Below, piece after piece: positions 1 through 7,997 of a stretch of 64,000 bases of DNA. The DNA comes from Arthrobacter psychrolactophilus (GTDB lineage Bacteria > Actinomycetota > Actinomycetes > Actinomycetales > Micrococcaceae). The stretch lies in contig NZ_QJVC01000020.1 in NCBI RefSeq assembly GCF_003219795.1, positions 1-64,000 on the forward strand, in the 5' to 3' direction. How positions within the stretch are numbered: position 1 is the first letter of the stretch; each line of letters begins with the position of its first letter. Below the pieces are notes generated by a model, which had not been told where the DNA came from, ran no database searches, and saw only the letters and a list, made by a program, of their open reading frames with translations. The position numbers were made by a program, and so were the translations under genes.

Positions 1-28
1 CAAAGGAAGCCACCGAAAAACAAGCAGC

Positions 29-268
29 CTAACCGCTGTCTAACTCACCTTGGTACCGCTTGACTTGAAAAATTCCGTCTCGCCAGCTGATCTCTGTGGC
101 GGGGGAGAGCACGGTGTTCTCTGCGCCGTCCATGAGCTGCGCCCATTGACTACGCGTCACCGGTACTGTCCCTATCTCGAAAGGTTCGAGTTGCACCTGC
201 CACTGTCGTTGACGTCGGGCGTCGTGCATCTGTATCTGCCCAGCTGGGAGCAGCTGTAGCTCGAACAT
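29..268 (-). pseudogene. Truncated formylglycine-generating-enzyme (FGE/SUMF1)-like fragment
   Basis: This 79-codon reading frame begins at an ATG and has the usual N-terminal signature of the FGE-sulfatase/EgtB/PvdO superfamily: a hydrophobic lead-in, then EPFEIG, PVTRSQWAQLM and a following ISWRD. In full members (about 220-300 residues) the ISWRD-like motif leads into the catalytic half. Here the frame becomes unrelated immediately after it and stops at once. No catalytic residues are present, so this looks like a decayed remnant or a frameshifted gene whose 3' part lies beyond the left edge of the window. The family assignment rests on two short motifs. Confidence 0.45.
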
Positions 269-306
269 GACGGAGGTTTCTTCCTTGAGGATTTGTTGAT
301 CGATGC

Positions 307-681
307 TTAGTGCGGAGGGTGCTCCGCGATGCAGAACAGATTTCCTTCAGGATCGGCCAGAGTAGTCCACTGGACGTGGTCAAACTCCTCGAGAACGTCC
401 CATTTGAAGGTGGCGCCGAGCGCGAGAACGCGCTCCACCTCGCTCTGTCTGGATCCCCACGGGACAGTGAGGTCCAGATGAGAGTCCTGTTGTGACGGCC
501 GATTGCCCTCTCTTGGCTGGAAAAACATGCCGAATCCTTCTGGCCCGCTCGGAGCAAGATAGGCAGTGCTGCCGTTAACGTCAGGGGCACCACCGGTCAG
601 CGCTGCCCAAAAGCTCGACAAGGCGACCGGGTCATGTGCGTCCATGTTGATAGCGCCGAGGGTAATCAAAGATTTACTCAT
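307..681 (-). CDS. VOC/glyoxalase-like domain protein
   Basis: The 124-residue protein has the layout of a small single-domain VOC (vicinal oxygen chelate) protein of the Glyoxalase_6 type: an N-terminal ITLGAINMDAHDP strand, a central HLDLTV strand, and a C-terminal LADPEGNLFCIAEHPP strand with the family's typical DPEGN turn. Members bind metals or small toxic ligands, and the substrate cannot be read from the sequence. It is the last gene of a tightly packed minus-strand group (CYTH, methyltransferase, kinase-like, VOC) and follows the kinase-like gene by 18 bp, so it is probably cotranscribed. Confidence 0.8.
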   Translation of the reverse strand: MSKSLITLGAINMDAHDPVALSSFWAALTGGAPDVNGSTAYLAPSGPEGFGMFFQPREGNRPSQQDSHLDLTVPWGSRQSEVERVLALGATFKWDVLEEFDHVQWTTLADPEGNLFCIAEHPPH

Positions 682-699
682 GATCGTGAGTCTAGATGA

Positions 700-1347
700 T
701 TATGAGCCGGCAGTCTTCATGAGCCTGGGCGCGGTGAAGTCAGAGTTGTCGACAACGAAAGAGGCCCGTTCCCAAGGACGTGCCGCCTGAAAGTAGAGCC
801 GTTGTCCGCCCACGTAGCGGCGCATCGAGGGGTGTTCGGGATCGGCATGGCTACCGTCTCGACGGGCCATGCGAGCAGCGGTTTCGGTAAATGGGACATC
901 AAGAAATATGGACGCATCCCAGTAGTCAGCTAGCTCCTCACGATGCAGGAACATGCCTTCCACCAAGGTCACAGCGTCCGCGGGGGATTGGAGCCGCGTT
1001 GGATGGATCGAAGCATCGCAGTCGTGATCGTAGGACGACGTCGAGTACCACCCGTCACCGGTTGAACCCAGTGGTAGGAGTACCTGCTCACGCAACGCAG
1101 CGTAGTTATAGCTGTCCTCCCAAAATCCCAGGGGCGAGGAACGGCCCTGAGCATGTCTGAGCTGTGATGGGTTCAAGAAGTCATCTGCGTGGATGACAAT
1201 GACCGGCCGGTCCAGAATCAACGGTGCGAGCCTGGCCACGAAGGACGTCTTCCCGCTGCCATCGACGCCGTCAATGGCGACGAGCCGACGGCCAGATCCG
1301 ATGGTGCCGAGAATCTCGGCTGCCAGCAAGCTCATCAACGGTTCCAT
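700..1347 (-). CDS. Uridine-kinase-like P-loop NTPase
   Basis: This 215-residue protein carries a clear Walker A loop, GVDGSGKTS, at about residues 27-35, followed by HADDF (a substrate-side acidic motif typical of uridine kinase/phosphoribulokinase-like enzymes) and a VEGMF strand. A basic lid-like stretch with ARMARRDGSH lies near residues 160-170. It is likely a cytosolic nucleoside or small-molecule kinase; the substrate is unknown. Its start overlaps the end of the upstream methyltransferase gene by 13 bp, which indicates translational coupling. The C-terminal 20 residues show no recognisable motif. Confidence 0.8.
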   Translation of the reverse strand: MEPLMSLLAAEILGTIGSGRRLVAIDGVDGSGKTSFVARLAPLILDRPVIVIHADDFLNPSQLRHAQGRSSPLGFWEDSYNYAALREQVLLPLGSTGDGWYSTSSYDHDCDASIHPTRLQSPADAVTLVEGMFLHREELADYWDASIFLDVPFTETAARMARRDGSHADPEHPSMRRYVGGQRLYFQAARPWERASFVVDNSDFTAPRLMKTAGS

Positions 1348-2126
1348 ACGGCCGTACTCTCACCCGAGCGGTCCAGGCGAAAGGCCGCCGTGACGTGCGG
1401 AAAGCTCAAAAGCCCGGTCTTGGCTGATGCCGCACTACTGCCAAGCTGATAGATGCGCGCCAAAACGTCATCACGATCGGGGCGCTCGTTCACGAATGAC
1501 CACGAGCTGGCGAGGCCGAGGAGTTGTTCCACGGTCATGTCATAACTAAAGGGGAAGTCCTGACGTTCAAAACTGCCTCGGCTGGCCAACACACGAGGCA
1601 CACTGCGAGTTTGATCGGCTGCCCTCCCGGCCGGCTCAACAATGGCCGCTAAGGCCTGCACCCACTCCTTGCTGCGGTCCCAGGTGTGCCACGCCAAGCC
1701 CATCATGCCCCGCTCACGGAGGACACGATCGCACTCGAGAACTGCCAGGGCAGGATTCACCCAATGCCATGCTTGAAGGCACATGATGGCGTCAACACTG
1801 TTCGCTTCTAAGGGGAGGTGTTCAGCCGATCCAAGGGCGGTGGAGATGCGAGCCGACATACTCGATGGAAGCTCCTCATTCACCTTTCGGAGCACGGCAA
1901 GCATGTCTTCGGAACTATCTACGGCAATGACCGTATGGCCAAGAGCTGCGGCGCTTCGAGTCCCAAGCCCGGTGCCAGCGCCCAGATCCAGAACCTGAAG
2001 ATGGGTCGCGGGCAAAGGTGACCCCAAAAGCCAGGACAGAACGTCCTCAGGCCATGACGGGCGGACAGTATTGTGCAGAGTGGCTCCGTTAGCCACACCA
2101 AGGATCGGTCCGGGCGCCTGATTCAT
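1335..2126 (-). CDS. Class I SAM-dependent methyltransferase
   Basis: The 263-residue protein has motif I (VLDLGAGTG, about residues 45-53), an acidic motif-II residue in VIAVDSSEDML, and an IMCLQAWHWVN motif after the fourth strand, which is the pattern of UbiE/Methyltransf_11 small-molecule methyltransferases. The substrate is unknown. Its ATG overlaps the stop of the upstream CYTH gene by 4 bp, and its 3' end overlaps the kinase-like gene by 13 bp, so it sits in the middle of a coupled operon. Confidence 0.85.
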   Translation of the reverse strand: MNQAPGPILGVANGATLHNTVRPSWPEDVLSWLLGSPLPATHLQVLDLGAGTGLGTRSAAALGHTVIAVDSSEDMLAVLRKVNEELPSSMSARISTALGSAEHLPLEANSVDAIMCLQAWHWVNPALAVLECDRVLRERGMMGLAWHTWDRSKEWVQALAAIVEPAGRAADQTRSVPRVLASRGSFERQDFPFSYDMTVEQLLGLASSWSFVNERPDRDDVLARIYQLGSSAASAKTGLLSFPHVTAAFRLDRSGESTAVWNR

Positions 2127-2647
2127 CCCTGGTGTGCTTCGCGCTGAAGAAGGTCGAGGTAGGCGCCTTTCACGAGTGCGGCTTCGTCGATTCCGAGGAC
2201 CGACATGAGTCGGCGTGCCTCTGCAATCGCGGCTTCAGCGTCTAGCACGTCCCCTACGGTGACCTCTAGCTCGAGGAATTCGCCCAATCCTTCGACCCTG
2301 TCCAGGTGAATGGCTGTGTGCCCGGCACGGAACACAGTTCGCTGTTTGCGCACTCGTCCGGATTCGCCATAGGCCAACGACAGCACCTGCCGAAGGCCAT
2401 CGGGATCGGCTGTTGCCGAGTGGACATAGAAGGATGGTTTAGGCCCTAGCTCATCGCTCCGGCGATAAAAGATCAGGACACCGTGGCCGTCGTCGAGTAC
2501 TCGGAGTTTGAGGCGGCCGTTCGGACAGGTGAAAACAGTATCGTCCTGCGTGAGGTACTCAGGAGCCGCGTCGGATAGGGACGCGACACGTGGGTGTAGC
2601 TCGTCGAGGCTTCCTACTCGGGCCTTAATTTCAGTGTTCGTAGACAT
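2123..2647 (-). CDS. CYTH-domain protein (class IV adenylate cyclase / thiamine-triphosphatase-like)
   Basis: The 174-residue protein begins TEIKARV, the E-x-K signature of the CYTH triphosphate-tunnel fold. It continues with RLKLRVL and alternating basic and acidic strands (YRRSDE, RVRKQRTVFRAG, IHLDRVEGLGEFLELEV), the last being the conserved C-terminal tunnel strand. CYTH enzymes act on triphosphate substrates with a divalent metal. Whether this one is a cyclase or a tripolyphosphatase/ThTPase-type hydrolase cannot be decided here. It is the first gene of the minus-strand operon and shares ATGA with the next gene. Confidence 0.85.
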   Translation of the reverse strand: MSTNTEIKARVGSLDELHPRVASLSDAAPEYLTQDDTVFTCPNGRLKLRVLDDGHGVLIFYRRSDELGPKPSFYVHSATADPDGLRQVLSLAYGESGRVRKQRTVFRAGHTAIHLDRVEGLGEFLELEVTVGDVLDAEAAIAEARRLMSVLGIDEAALVKGAYLDLLQREAHQG

Positions 2648-2708
2648 ATTCTCGCTTAATCAAGTTCTCACCATCGGATGAGTTTCGCCGCACTCGACGA
2701 TCGGAATC

Positions 2709-3761
2709 TCAGGTGTAGTCGGCGGCGATGGTGCGGGTTCTGCCGTCCATGGTGATGGTTCCACCGTGCGGCAGGATCCACTGAGGTCGAGTGTGTCCAA
2801 ACGGGACACCTACGCAGACCACCGCGGCGGAGTTGTAGCGTGCGATTTGCTCGATGACGGTGTCTCGCTGAGCGGCCCGCAGCTGCGCACGCTCATCCGC
2901 GCCGGGGAGAGGCGAGTGCATTGTACTAACGGGTGGACGGGCGACGATCACACCAGCGACGACCTCCAGAACGCCGCGTTCGCCGAGGCCGCGCACCCAC
3001 CGTTTCACCTTGTCGGCGGAGGGAGCCTCTTCGCTGGTCTCGAGCAGGAGAATCGCGCCCCTCAGTGACTCTGTCGGCGGCATGCGATCGGCCAGCGCTA
3101 TCTGATCGATGACCTCGATGCGCCCGCCCCACGTTCGACCCTCGACGATAATCTCCGAGCCTGCCCAGGTCCACGGCTCGCTCGGTTCACGCACCCCAAA
3201 TTCATTCAGAGCACGGGGGTTATCCCACGGCACGCCGAAATCCTCCGACTCGCCGGGGTCGGTGAGTTCGAGAACGCCGCCGTCCAGGAGCGCGGCACGC
3301 AGCGAGATGAGATGTATTTCGTCAAGATGCGGGCCGGGGCCGAGGTGAACCTGCGTGGAGCCGCCGTAAAAGCTGGGGACCCCGAGGTTCCAGAGCAGAT
3401 TGTGCACGTTGCTGTTGTCACTGTAACCAAGGAAAGGCTTCGGGTTCGCAGCAAGAACCGTGCTATCGATGTGCGGGATGACGGTGATTTGATCGTCGCC
3501 GCCGAGGGTCGCTAAGACCGCCCGAATCGTTGGATCGGCAAAAGCTGCGGTCAGGTCATCCGCCCGCGCCTGAGCACTAGCGCCCAACAGTCGTGTTGTG
3601 GGGTACTCAACGGGTATGAGCCCCGTCAACTCCGTCAGGCGTTTGAGTGCCTGCTCGTGTACCGCCTCCGACACGGCAGGCGCCGCGAAGGCCGGTGAGA
3701 GTACGGCTACACGATCGCCGGGTCTGGCCTTCGGGACTTTAAGAAATGGCTGCGACGTCAT
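2709..3761 (-). CDS. S66 family LD-carboxypeptidase (MccF-like)
   Basis: The family-typical sequence starts at the ATG at 3761, giving 350 residues. A longer frame upstream to a TTG at 3890 adds 43 residues without family character and would run almost into the dyad operator of the divergent PadR gene. The protein shows the S66 layout: RPGDRVAVLSPA at the N-terminus, GGDDQ, the nucleophile region FLGYSDNSN, a GGRIEV strand, the glutamate in LLLETSEEAPS, and the C-terminal VPFGHTRPQ with the catalytic histidine. S66 enzymes cleave LD-peptide bonds in peptidoglycan fragments or, as in MccF, microcin-type antibiotics. There is no signal peptide, so it is probably cytosolic. Confidence 0.88.
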   Translation of the reverse strand: MTSQPFLKVPKARPGDRVAVLSPAFAAPAVSEAVHEQALKRLTELTGLIPVEYPTTRLLGASAQARADDLTAAFADPTIRAVLATLGGDDQITVIPHIDSTVLAANPKPFLGYSDNSNVHNLLWNLGVPSFYGGSTQVHLGPGPHLDEIHLISLRAALLDGGVLELTDPGESEDFGVPWDNPRALNEFGVREPSEPWTWAGSEIIVEGRTWGGRIEVIDQIALADRMPPTESLRGAILLLETSEEAPSADKVKRWVRGLGERGVLEVVAGVIVARPPVSTMHSPLPGADERAQLRAAQRDTVIEQIARYNSAAVVCVGVPFGHTRPQWILPHGGTITMDGRTRTIAADYT

Positions 3762-3899
3762 TAGACCATTGAACCAGACCCACTTAACTGCAGGGAGCTG
3801 CGAGAAGAGACCGCGTGCCACAGCGGGATAAAGCCGCCGGGGACTGCCCTGATAAATCTTCGCGGCAGCTCGCAAAACCCTGTTGCGCAACCGCTAATC

Positions 3900-3931
3900 G
3901 GTGTTACTATCTACTGGTAGTCAATAACACC
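3900..3931. promoter_or_regulatory. 32-bp dyad, probable PadR operator
   Basis: Two nested inverted repeats share the same centre: outer arms GGTGTTA/TAACACC and inner arms CTAC/GTAG around TG. The dyad lies 22 bp before the start of the PadR gene at 3954. PadR proteins are dimers that usually repress their own operon from such dyads, so autoregulation is the simple inference. The S66 gene diverges on the other side. Confidence 0.65.
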
Positions 3932-3953
3932 AAGTAGCCAAAGGGAGGGTTCC

Positions 3954-4304
3954 ATGGGCAAGCAAAGAACGGAAATGCTCAAGGGGACACTTGAGGGCAT
4001 CATCCTGGCAATTCTTGCGGTCAAGCCAGCGTACGGCTATGAAATTACGGCCAGGCTGCGAGATCAGGGTTTCACCGAGATTGTCGAGGGCACGGTCTAT
4101 GCCCTGCTGGTCAGGATTGAACAGCGAGGTTTCGTGGACGTTGTGAAAGTCCCCTCAGAAAAGGGTCCGCCTCGGAAGGTGTATTCGCTCAACCCTCAAG
4201 GGAGCGACTACCTCGAAGAGTTCTGGAAGACGTGGAGCTTCCTCTCGGAACGCATTGACCATCTCCACGAGATCATCAAAAACCCCCAGAAAGAAGGACA
4301 GTGA
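3954..4304 (+). CDS. PadR family transcriptional regulator
   Basis: The 116-residue protein is a short (subfamily 2) PadR: LKGTLEGIILAILAVKPAYGYEI (helices 1-2), GFTEIVEGTVYALLVRIEQRGFV (recognition helix), a wing with GPPRKVYSLN, and a single C-terminal helix for dimerisation. A good ribosome site (GGGAGG) precedes the ATG. It is the first gene of a four-gene operon with DUF1048 and a DrrAB-type exporter, and a 32-bp dyad sits just upstream. It probably represses this exporter operon until a drug-like ligand binds. Confidence 0.92.
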   Translation: MGKQRTEMLKGTLEGIILAILAVKPAYGYEITARLRDQGFTEIVEGTVYALLVRIEQRGFVDVVKVPSEKGPPRKVYSLNPQGSDYLEEFWKTWSFLSERIDHLHEIIKNPQKEGQ

Positions 4305-4306
4305 TC

Positions 4307-4663
4307 ATGGCCGCGGAATGGATTGAAAAGCTCACCGGATCGTTCGAGGACAAGAAACGCTGGCGCCACTACAAGGCCCGCAAGGAATTGCTCCCCGCGA
4401 ACTACCGAACCACCATCGACGGACTCGAGCGCTACTTCATGTACGCCGGGGCGATCGTCAAGGGCGATGTCCTGATGGCGATGTTTGAGGACCTCATCGA
4501 TCTGATCGAACGGGCAGCCGCCGATGCAACTCCCATCCGGGAGATCGTCGGGGATGACCCCGTTGATTTCGCGGAAACCTTCATCGCGAATTACGCCAAC
4601 GGTCAGTGGATGAAGAAGGAGCGCAAGCGCCTCACTGACACCATCGACGGCGCCGCAGACTAA
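4307..4663 (+). CDS. DUF1048 family protein
   Basis: This 118-residue helical, charged protein matches the DUF1048 pattern: WIEKLTGSFEDKKRWRHYKARKE, LPANYRTTIDGLERYFMY, then DPVDFAETFIANYANGQWMKKERKRL. The function is unknown; members commonly sit beside PadR regulators and ABC exporters. The ATG at 4307 is preferred over the GTG at 4301 because AGAAGGA lies 9 bp before it. It nearly overlaps padR upstream and precedes the ABC ATPase by 28 bp. Confidence 0.85.
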   Translation: MAAEWIEKLTGSFEDKKRWRHYKARKELLPANYRTTIDGLERYFMYAGAIVKGDVLMAMFEDLIDLIERAAADATPIREIVGDDPVDFAETFIANYANGQWMKKERKRLTDTIDGAAD

Positions 4664-4691
4664 GCCCCACGAATTAGAGAAAGAAACGCTC

Positions 4692-5525
4692 ATGACAACA
4701 GATCAGTCCCTCGAACCCGCCATACGGGTCGAGGGCATCGAGAAGTCGTTCAAGGACCTGCACGTGCTGCGGGGCGTCGACTTCACCGTGAGAGCCGGGA
4801 GCATTTTTGCCCTCCTTGGCTCCAACGGAGCAGGCAAGACCACGCTGGTGCGGATCTTGTCGACCCTGCTCCACGCCGATGCCGGGGCAGCAACCGTCAA
4901 CGGCTGCAACGTCGCCACACACCCGCACGAGGTACGGCAATCAATCAGCCTGACCGGGCAGTTTGCCGCCGTCGATGAGGTGCTCACGGGCCGGGAGAAC
5001 TTGATCCTGATCGCACAACTGCGACACCTGAAGAATCCAGGACACATCGCCGACGAACTCTTGGCGCGGTTCTCCCTCGCCGAGGCAGGGAACCGCAAGG
5101 CTGGAAGTTATTCGGGTGGCATGCGCCGCCGGCTCGATATTGCGATGAGTTTGATTGGCACCCCTCCCATTATTTTTCTCGACGAACCCACCACCGGGCT
5201 CGATCCACAGGCCCGCATCGAGGTGTGGCAGACCGTCAAGGAACTGGCCCAGGGTGGGACCACGGTTCTCCTCACCACGCAGTACCTGGATGAGGCCGAG
5301 TATCTGGCGGACCGCATAGCCATCCTGCACGAGGGCACGATCATCCAAAACGGCACACTCGCCGAACTCAAGCAACTCCTTCCGCCCGCCAAGGTGGAGT
5401 ATGTCGAGAAGCAGCCCTCGCTAGAAGAGGTCTTCCTCGCTCTCGTTTCCGACAAGGACAACTCCGACGGCGGATCAGACTCGCGCGGCGAAGGTTCAGT
5501 CCGCGCAGGAAAGGACTTGCCATGA
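4692..5525 (+). CDS. ABC exporter ATPase, DrrA-type
   Basis: The 277-residue protein has Walker A GSNGAGKT (43-50), the signature YSGGM (140-144), Walker B IIFLDEP (160-166), and TTQYLDEAE, where glutamine takes the switch-histidine position as in DrrA-like daunorubicin-resistance ATPases. A C-terminal PSLEEVFLALV segment is typical of this group. It is expected to power export of a hydrophobic compound with the permease encoded next, whose ATG overlaps its TGA. Substrate specificity cannot be inferred. Confidence 0.93.
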   Translation: MTTDQSLEPAIRVEGIEKSFKDLHVLRGVDFTVRAGSIFALLGSNGAGKTTLVRILSTLLHADAGAATVNGCNVATHPHEVRQSISLTGQFAAVDEVLTGRENLILIAQLRHLKNPGHIADELLARFSLAEAGNRKAGSYSGGMRRRLDIAMSLIGTPPIIFLDEPTTGLDPQARIEVWQTVKELAQGGTTVLLTTQYLDEAEYLADRIAILHEGTIIQNGTLAELKQLLPPAKVEYVEKQPSLEEVFLALVSDKDNSDGGSDSRGEGSVRAGKDLP

Positions 5526-6286
5526 GCTCCCATGCCTTAGGGGACACCGCAGTTCTCACCGGCCGTTCGCTGCGCCATATTCTGCGCAGTCCGGACACCA
5601 TCATCACCACGGCCGTCACGCCGATCGCACTCATGCTGCTCTTTGTCCACGTGTTTGGAGGAGCAATCAACACCGGCTCCGCGGAATCGTATGTCAACTA
5701 CATGCTCCCAGGAATCTTGCTGATCACCATCGCATCCGGCGTCGCCTATACCGCCTACCGCTTATTTTTAGACTTACAGGGCGGCATCTTCGAACGCTTC
5801 CAATCCATGCCCATCGCCCGCTCGAGCGTCCTCTGGGCACATGCGCTGACCTCACTGGCTGCGAATGTGGTCTCGGTGGCGATCGTCATCGGCGTCGCGC
5901 TCATCATGGGCTTTCGTACCGGCGCCTCTTTAGCGCTCTGGCTCGCGGTGGCCGGCATCCTGGTCCTCTTCACCCTGGCGCTGACGTGGATTGCGGTGAT
6001 TGCCGGGCTTTCCGCCAAGACGGTCGATGGTGCAAGTGCCTTCAGTTACCCGCTGATCTTCCTACCGTTCATCAGCTCGGCCTTTGTGCCGACGGCGTCC
6101 ATGCCGGGACCGGTCGCGTGGTTCGCCGAAAACCAGCCGGTGACTGCCATCGTCGACACCCTCCGGGCCATGTTCGCCCAGCAACCCGTCGGCAGCGGAA
6201 TCTGGATCGCCCTGGCCTGGCTCGTGGGCATCTTGGCTGTGGCCTACGTCTTTGCCAATAGCAGCTACCGCAGAAAAATCAGCTAG
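5522..6286 (+). CDS. ABC-2 type permease, DrrB-type
   Basis: The 254-residue protein has six predicted hydrophobic segments, the arrangement of ABC-2 exporter permeases: an N-terminal cytosolic stretch ending RSLRHILRSPDTII, a conserved YMLPGILLITIASGVAYTA, GIFERFQSMPIARSSVLWA (coupling helix region), and a C-terminal FISSAFVPTASMPGPVAWFAENQPVTAIVDTLR motif common to DrrB. Overlap with the ATPase gene (ATGA) supports a two-component efflux pump. It closes the PadR operon. Confidence 0.92.
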   Translation: MSSHALGDTAVLTGRSLRHILRSPDTIITTAVTPIALMLLFVHVFGGAINTGSAESYVNYMLPGILLITIASGVAYTAYRLFLDLQGGIFERFQSMPIARSSVLWAHALTSLAANVVSVAIVIGVALIMGFRTGASLALWLAVAGILVLFTLALTWIAVIAGLSAKTVDGASAFSYPLIFLPFISSAFVPTASMPGPVAWFAENQPVTAIVDTLRAMFAQQPVGSGIWIALAWLVGILAVAYVFANSSYRRKIS

Positions 6287-6400
6287 GTAGCCCGTCACTT
6301 CACCATTAAGTACGACGCCGGACCGTCACCAAGGCGCCTCACCTCAGGTTTTCGCGGGGCAGTTTGGGGGAGTCCGGTGTCGGCCTTTAAGATTGGCTAA

Positions 6401-7357
6401 ATGGTGCCAATCACGCGTCGATCCCGTTCGCTGTCTCTCAGCAAGCCAGAGCTTGCCCTTATCGCTATCACGGCACTCTGGGGTGGGACGTATCTTGTCA
6501 TCCACGTGGCCATGCTGCACAGCGGACCCATGTTTTTCGTCGGTTTGCGCTTTGCCGTCGCCGGATTGCTGGCCGCCCTGATGTTCGGGCGCTCCTTGCG
6601 CGGGATGACCCGTGCAGACCTTGGCGCCGGTGCCGTCATTGGTGTCATGATCTTCTTTGGCTACGGATTACAGACCGTGGGCCTGCAAACCATCAGTAGC
6701 AGCACCTCCGCGTTCCTGACAGCCCTCTTCGTTCCGATAGTGCCGTTCCTGCAATGGGCGGTTTTCCGGAAGCGGCCCCACCTCATGGCCTTTGTGGGTG
6801 CTGGGCTGGCCTTTGCCGGACTCGTGCTGCTGGCCGGACCGAGCGCCCTGGCTCTTGGGCTGGGAACGGGCGAGCTCGTCACCTTGCTGAGCACAGTCGC
6901 GATTGCCGCCGAAATTGTGCTGATCAGCTTGTTTTCGACCAAGGTTCATCTGGGCCGCGTGACAGTGATCCAGCTCCTGGTCTGCAGCATCCTCGCGTTC
7001 TTGACCATGCCGGTCGTGGGCGAATCCATCCCAGCATTCTCCTGGGTGTGGCTTGTGGGCGGCGTTGGATTGGGCGTAGCGAGCTGCGTCATTCAACTGA
7101 CCATGAATTGGGCGCAAAAGTCGGTTGACCCCACCCGCGCTACCATCATTTACACCGGTGAGCCCGTTTGGGCCGGAGTCATCGGGCGGATTGCGGGAGA
7201 CCGGTTGCCGGGTTTGGCGCTCGTCGGAGCGGTTCTGATTGTTGTGAGTGTTCTGGTCAGCGAACTCAAGCCGCTGGGACGGAAGCCGGCCGGGAATGCC
7301 AGTTTCGCCGTCGAACTTCCAAGCGCCGGGCAGGGCGCCGAGGATACGCGGGCGTAG
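6401..7357 (+). CDS. DMT superfamily (EamA) transporter
   Basis: The 318-residue membrane protein has about ten hydrophobic segments in two EamA repeats, beginning LALIATALWGGTYLVIHVAM and ending GEPVWAGVIGRIAGDRLPGLALVGAVLIVVSVLVSEL, the typical drug/metabolite exporter ends. The substrate is unknown. It is separated from the ABC operon by about 110 bp and is probably a separate transcription unit. It converges with the decayed dihydrofolate-reductase-family gene. Confidence 0.9.
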   Translation: MVPITRRSRSLSLSKPELALIAITALWGGTYLVIHVAMLHSGPMFFVGLRFAVAGLLAALMFGRSLRGMTRADLGAGAVIGVMIFFGYGLQTVGLQTISSSTSAFLTALFVPIVPFLQWAVFRKRPHLMAFVGAGLAFAGLVLLAGPSALALGLGTGELVTLLSTVAIAAEIVLISLFSTKVHLGRVTVIQLLVCSILAFLTMPVVGESIPAFSWVWLVGGVGLGVASCVIQLTMNWAQKSVDPTRATIIYTGEPVWAGVIGRIAGDRLPGLALVGAVLIVVSVLVSELKPLGRKPAGNASFAVELPSAGQGAEDTRA

Positions 7358-7372
7358 GAGAAGGACCGCCCG

Positions 7373-7990
7373 TCAATCCATCTCACTCATATCGATCCCG
7401 GTCACGGGAACTCCCGCTCGTTCATAGCTCAGCAGGACGGCACCTTGGGGGAACGCCTGCGGAGCTTGCGCGAGGGTGAACGCCGCGGGCATGCCAGTTC
7501 CGTCGGCGAAGAGGCGTTTTCCCGAGCCGAGCGCCAGGGGATAGAGGTAGAGATTAAGGCGGTCGGCGAGCTCGGCTTCTAGCAGGGAGCGAGTCAAGGC
7601 GCCGCTGCCGATGACGTGGATATCGCTAAATTGCTCTCGCAGTGCGGCCACCTGGTTCATGGTTGACAGTGCTGTGGTGCCTGCCCAGGCTGGATCGTGC
7701 GGGGAACGCGACACCACGAACTTCGGCATCGCATTGAATTTCGCGGCAATCAAGTTTCGATCTCCGAGGGCCGGCCAGTAGCCGGCAAAAATGTCGTACG
7801 TTATTCGACCCAACAGGAGCGCATCCATCTGCTCAATGCCTGCGCTAATGGCTTCACCCTATTCCGCGTCGCCGTAGCTGCCTTGCCAGCCGCCCAAGGC
7901 GAAGTCTCCGCTGGAGTCTTCCTCTGGCCCGCCCGGCCCTTAGTACACGCCGTCGAGAGTTATGAATAAGTCCACGGAAATGGTGCCTAT
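7373..7990 (-). pseudogene. Decayed dihydrofolate-reductase-family (RibD C-terminal-like) gene
   Basis: The open part (7373-7828) encodes MDALLLGRITYDIFAGYWPAL, the GSGALTRSLLE strand and LYPLALGSGKRLF, clear hallmarks of the family. Translation of the same frame upstream recovers the missing N-terminus (ISVDLFITLDGVY, then GPGGPEED and ALGGWQ), but it is broken by TAA at 7942-7940 and TAG at 7861-7859. The position where the family starts is ATA (7990-7988) instead of ATG, although a GAAGGAG ribosome site still stands in front of it. An intact copy would be about 205 residues. The internal ATG at 7828 would give a 151-residue product lacking the first strand and cofactor loop, so loss of function is likely. 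Confidence 0.85.
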
Positions 7991-7997
7991 GGTGCGC

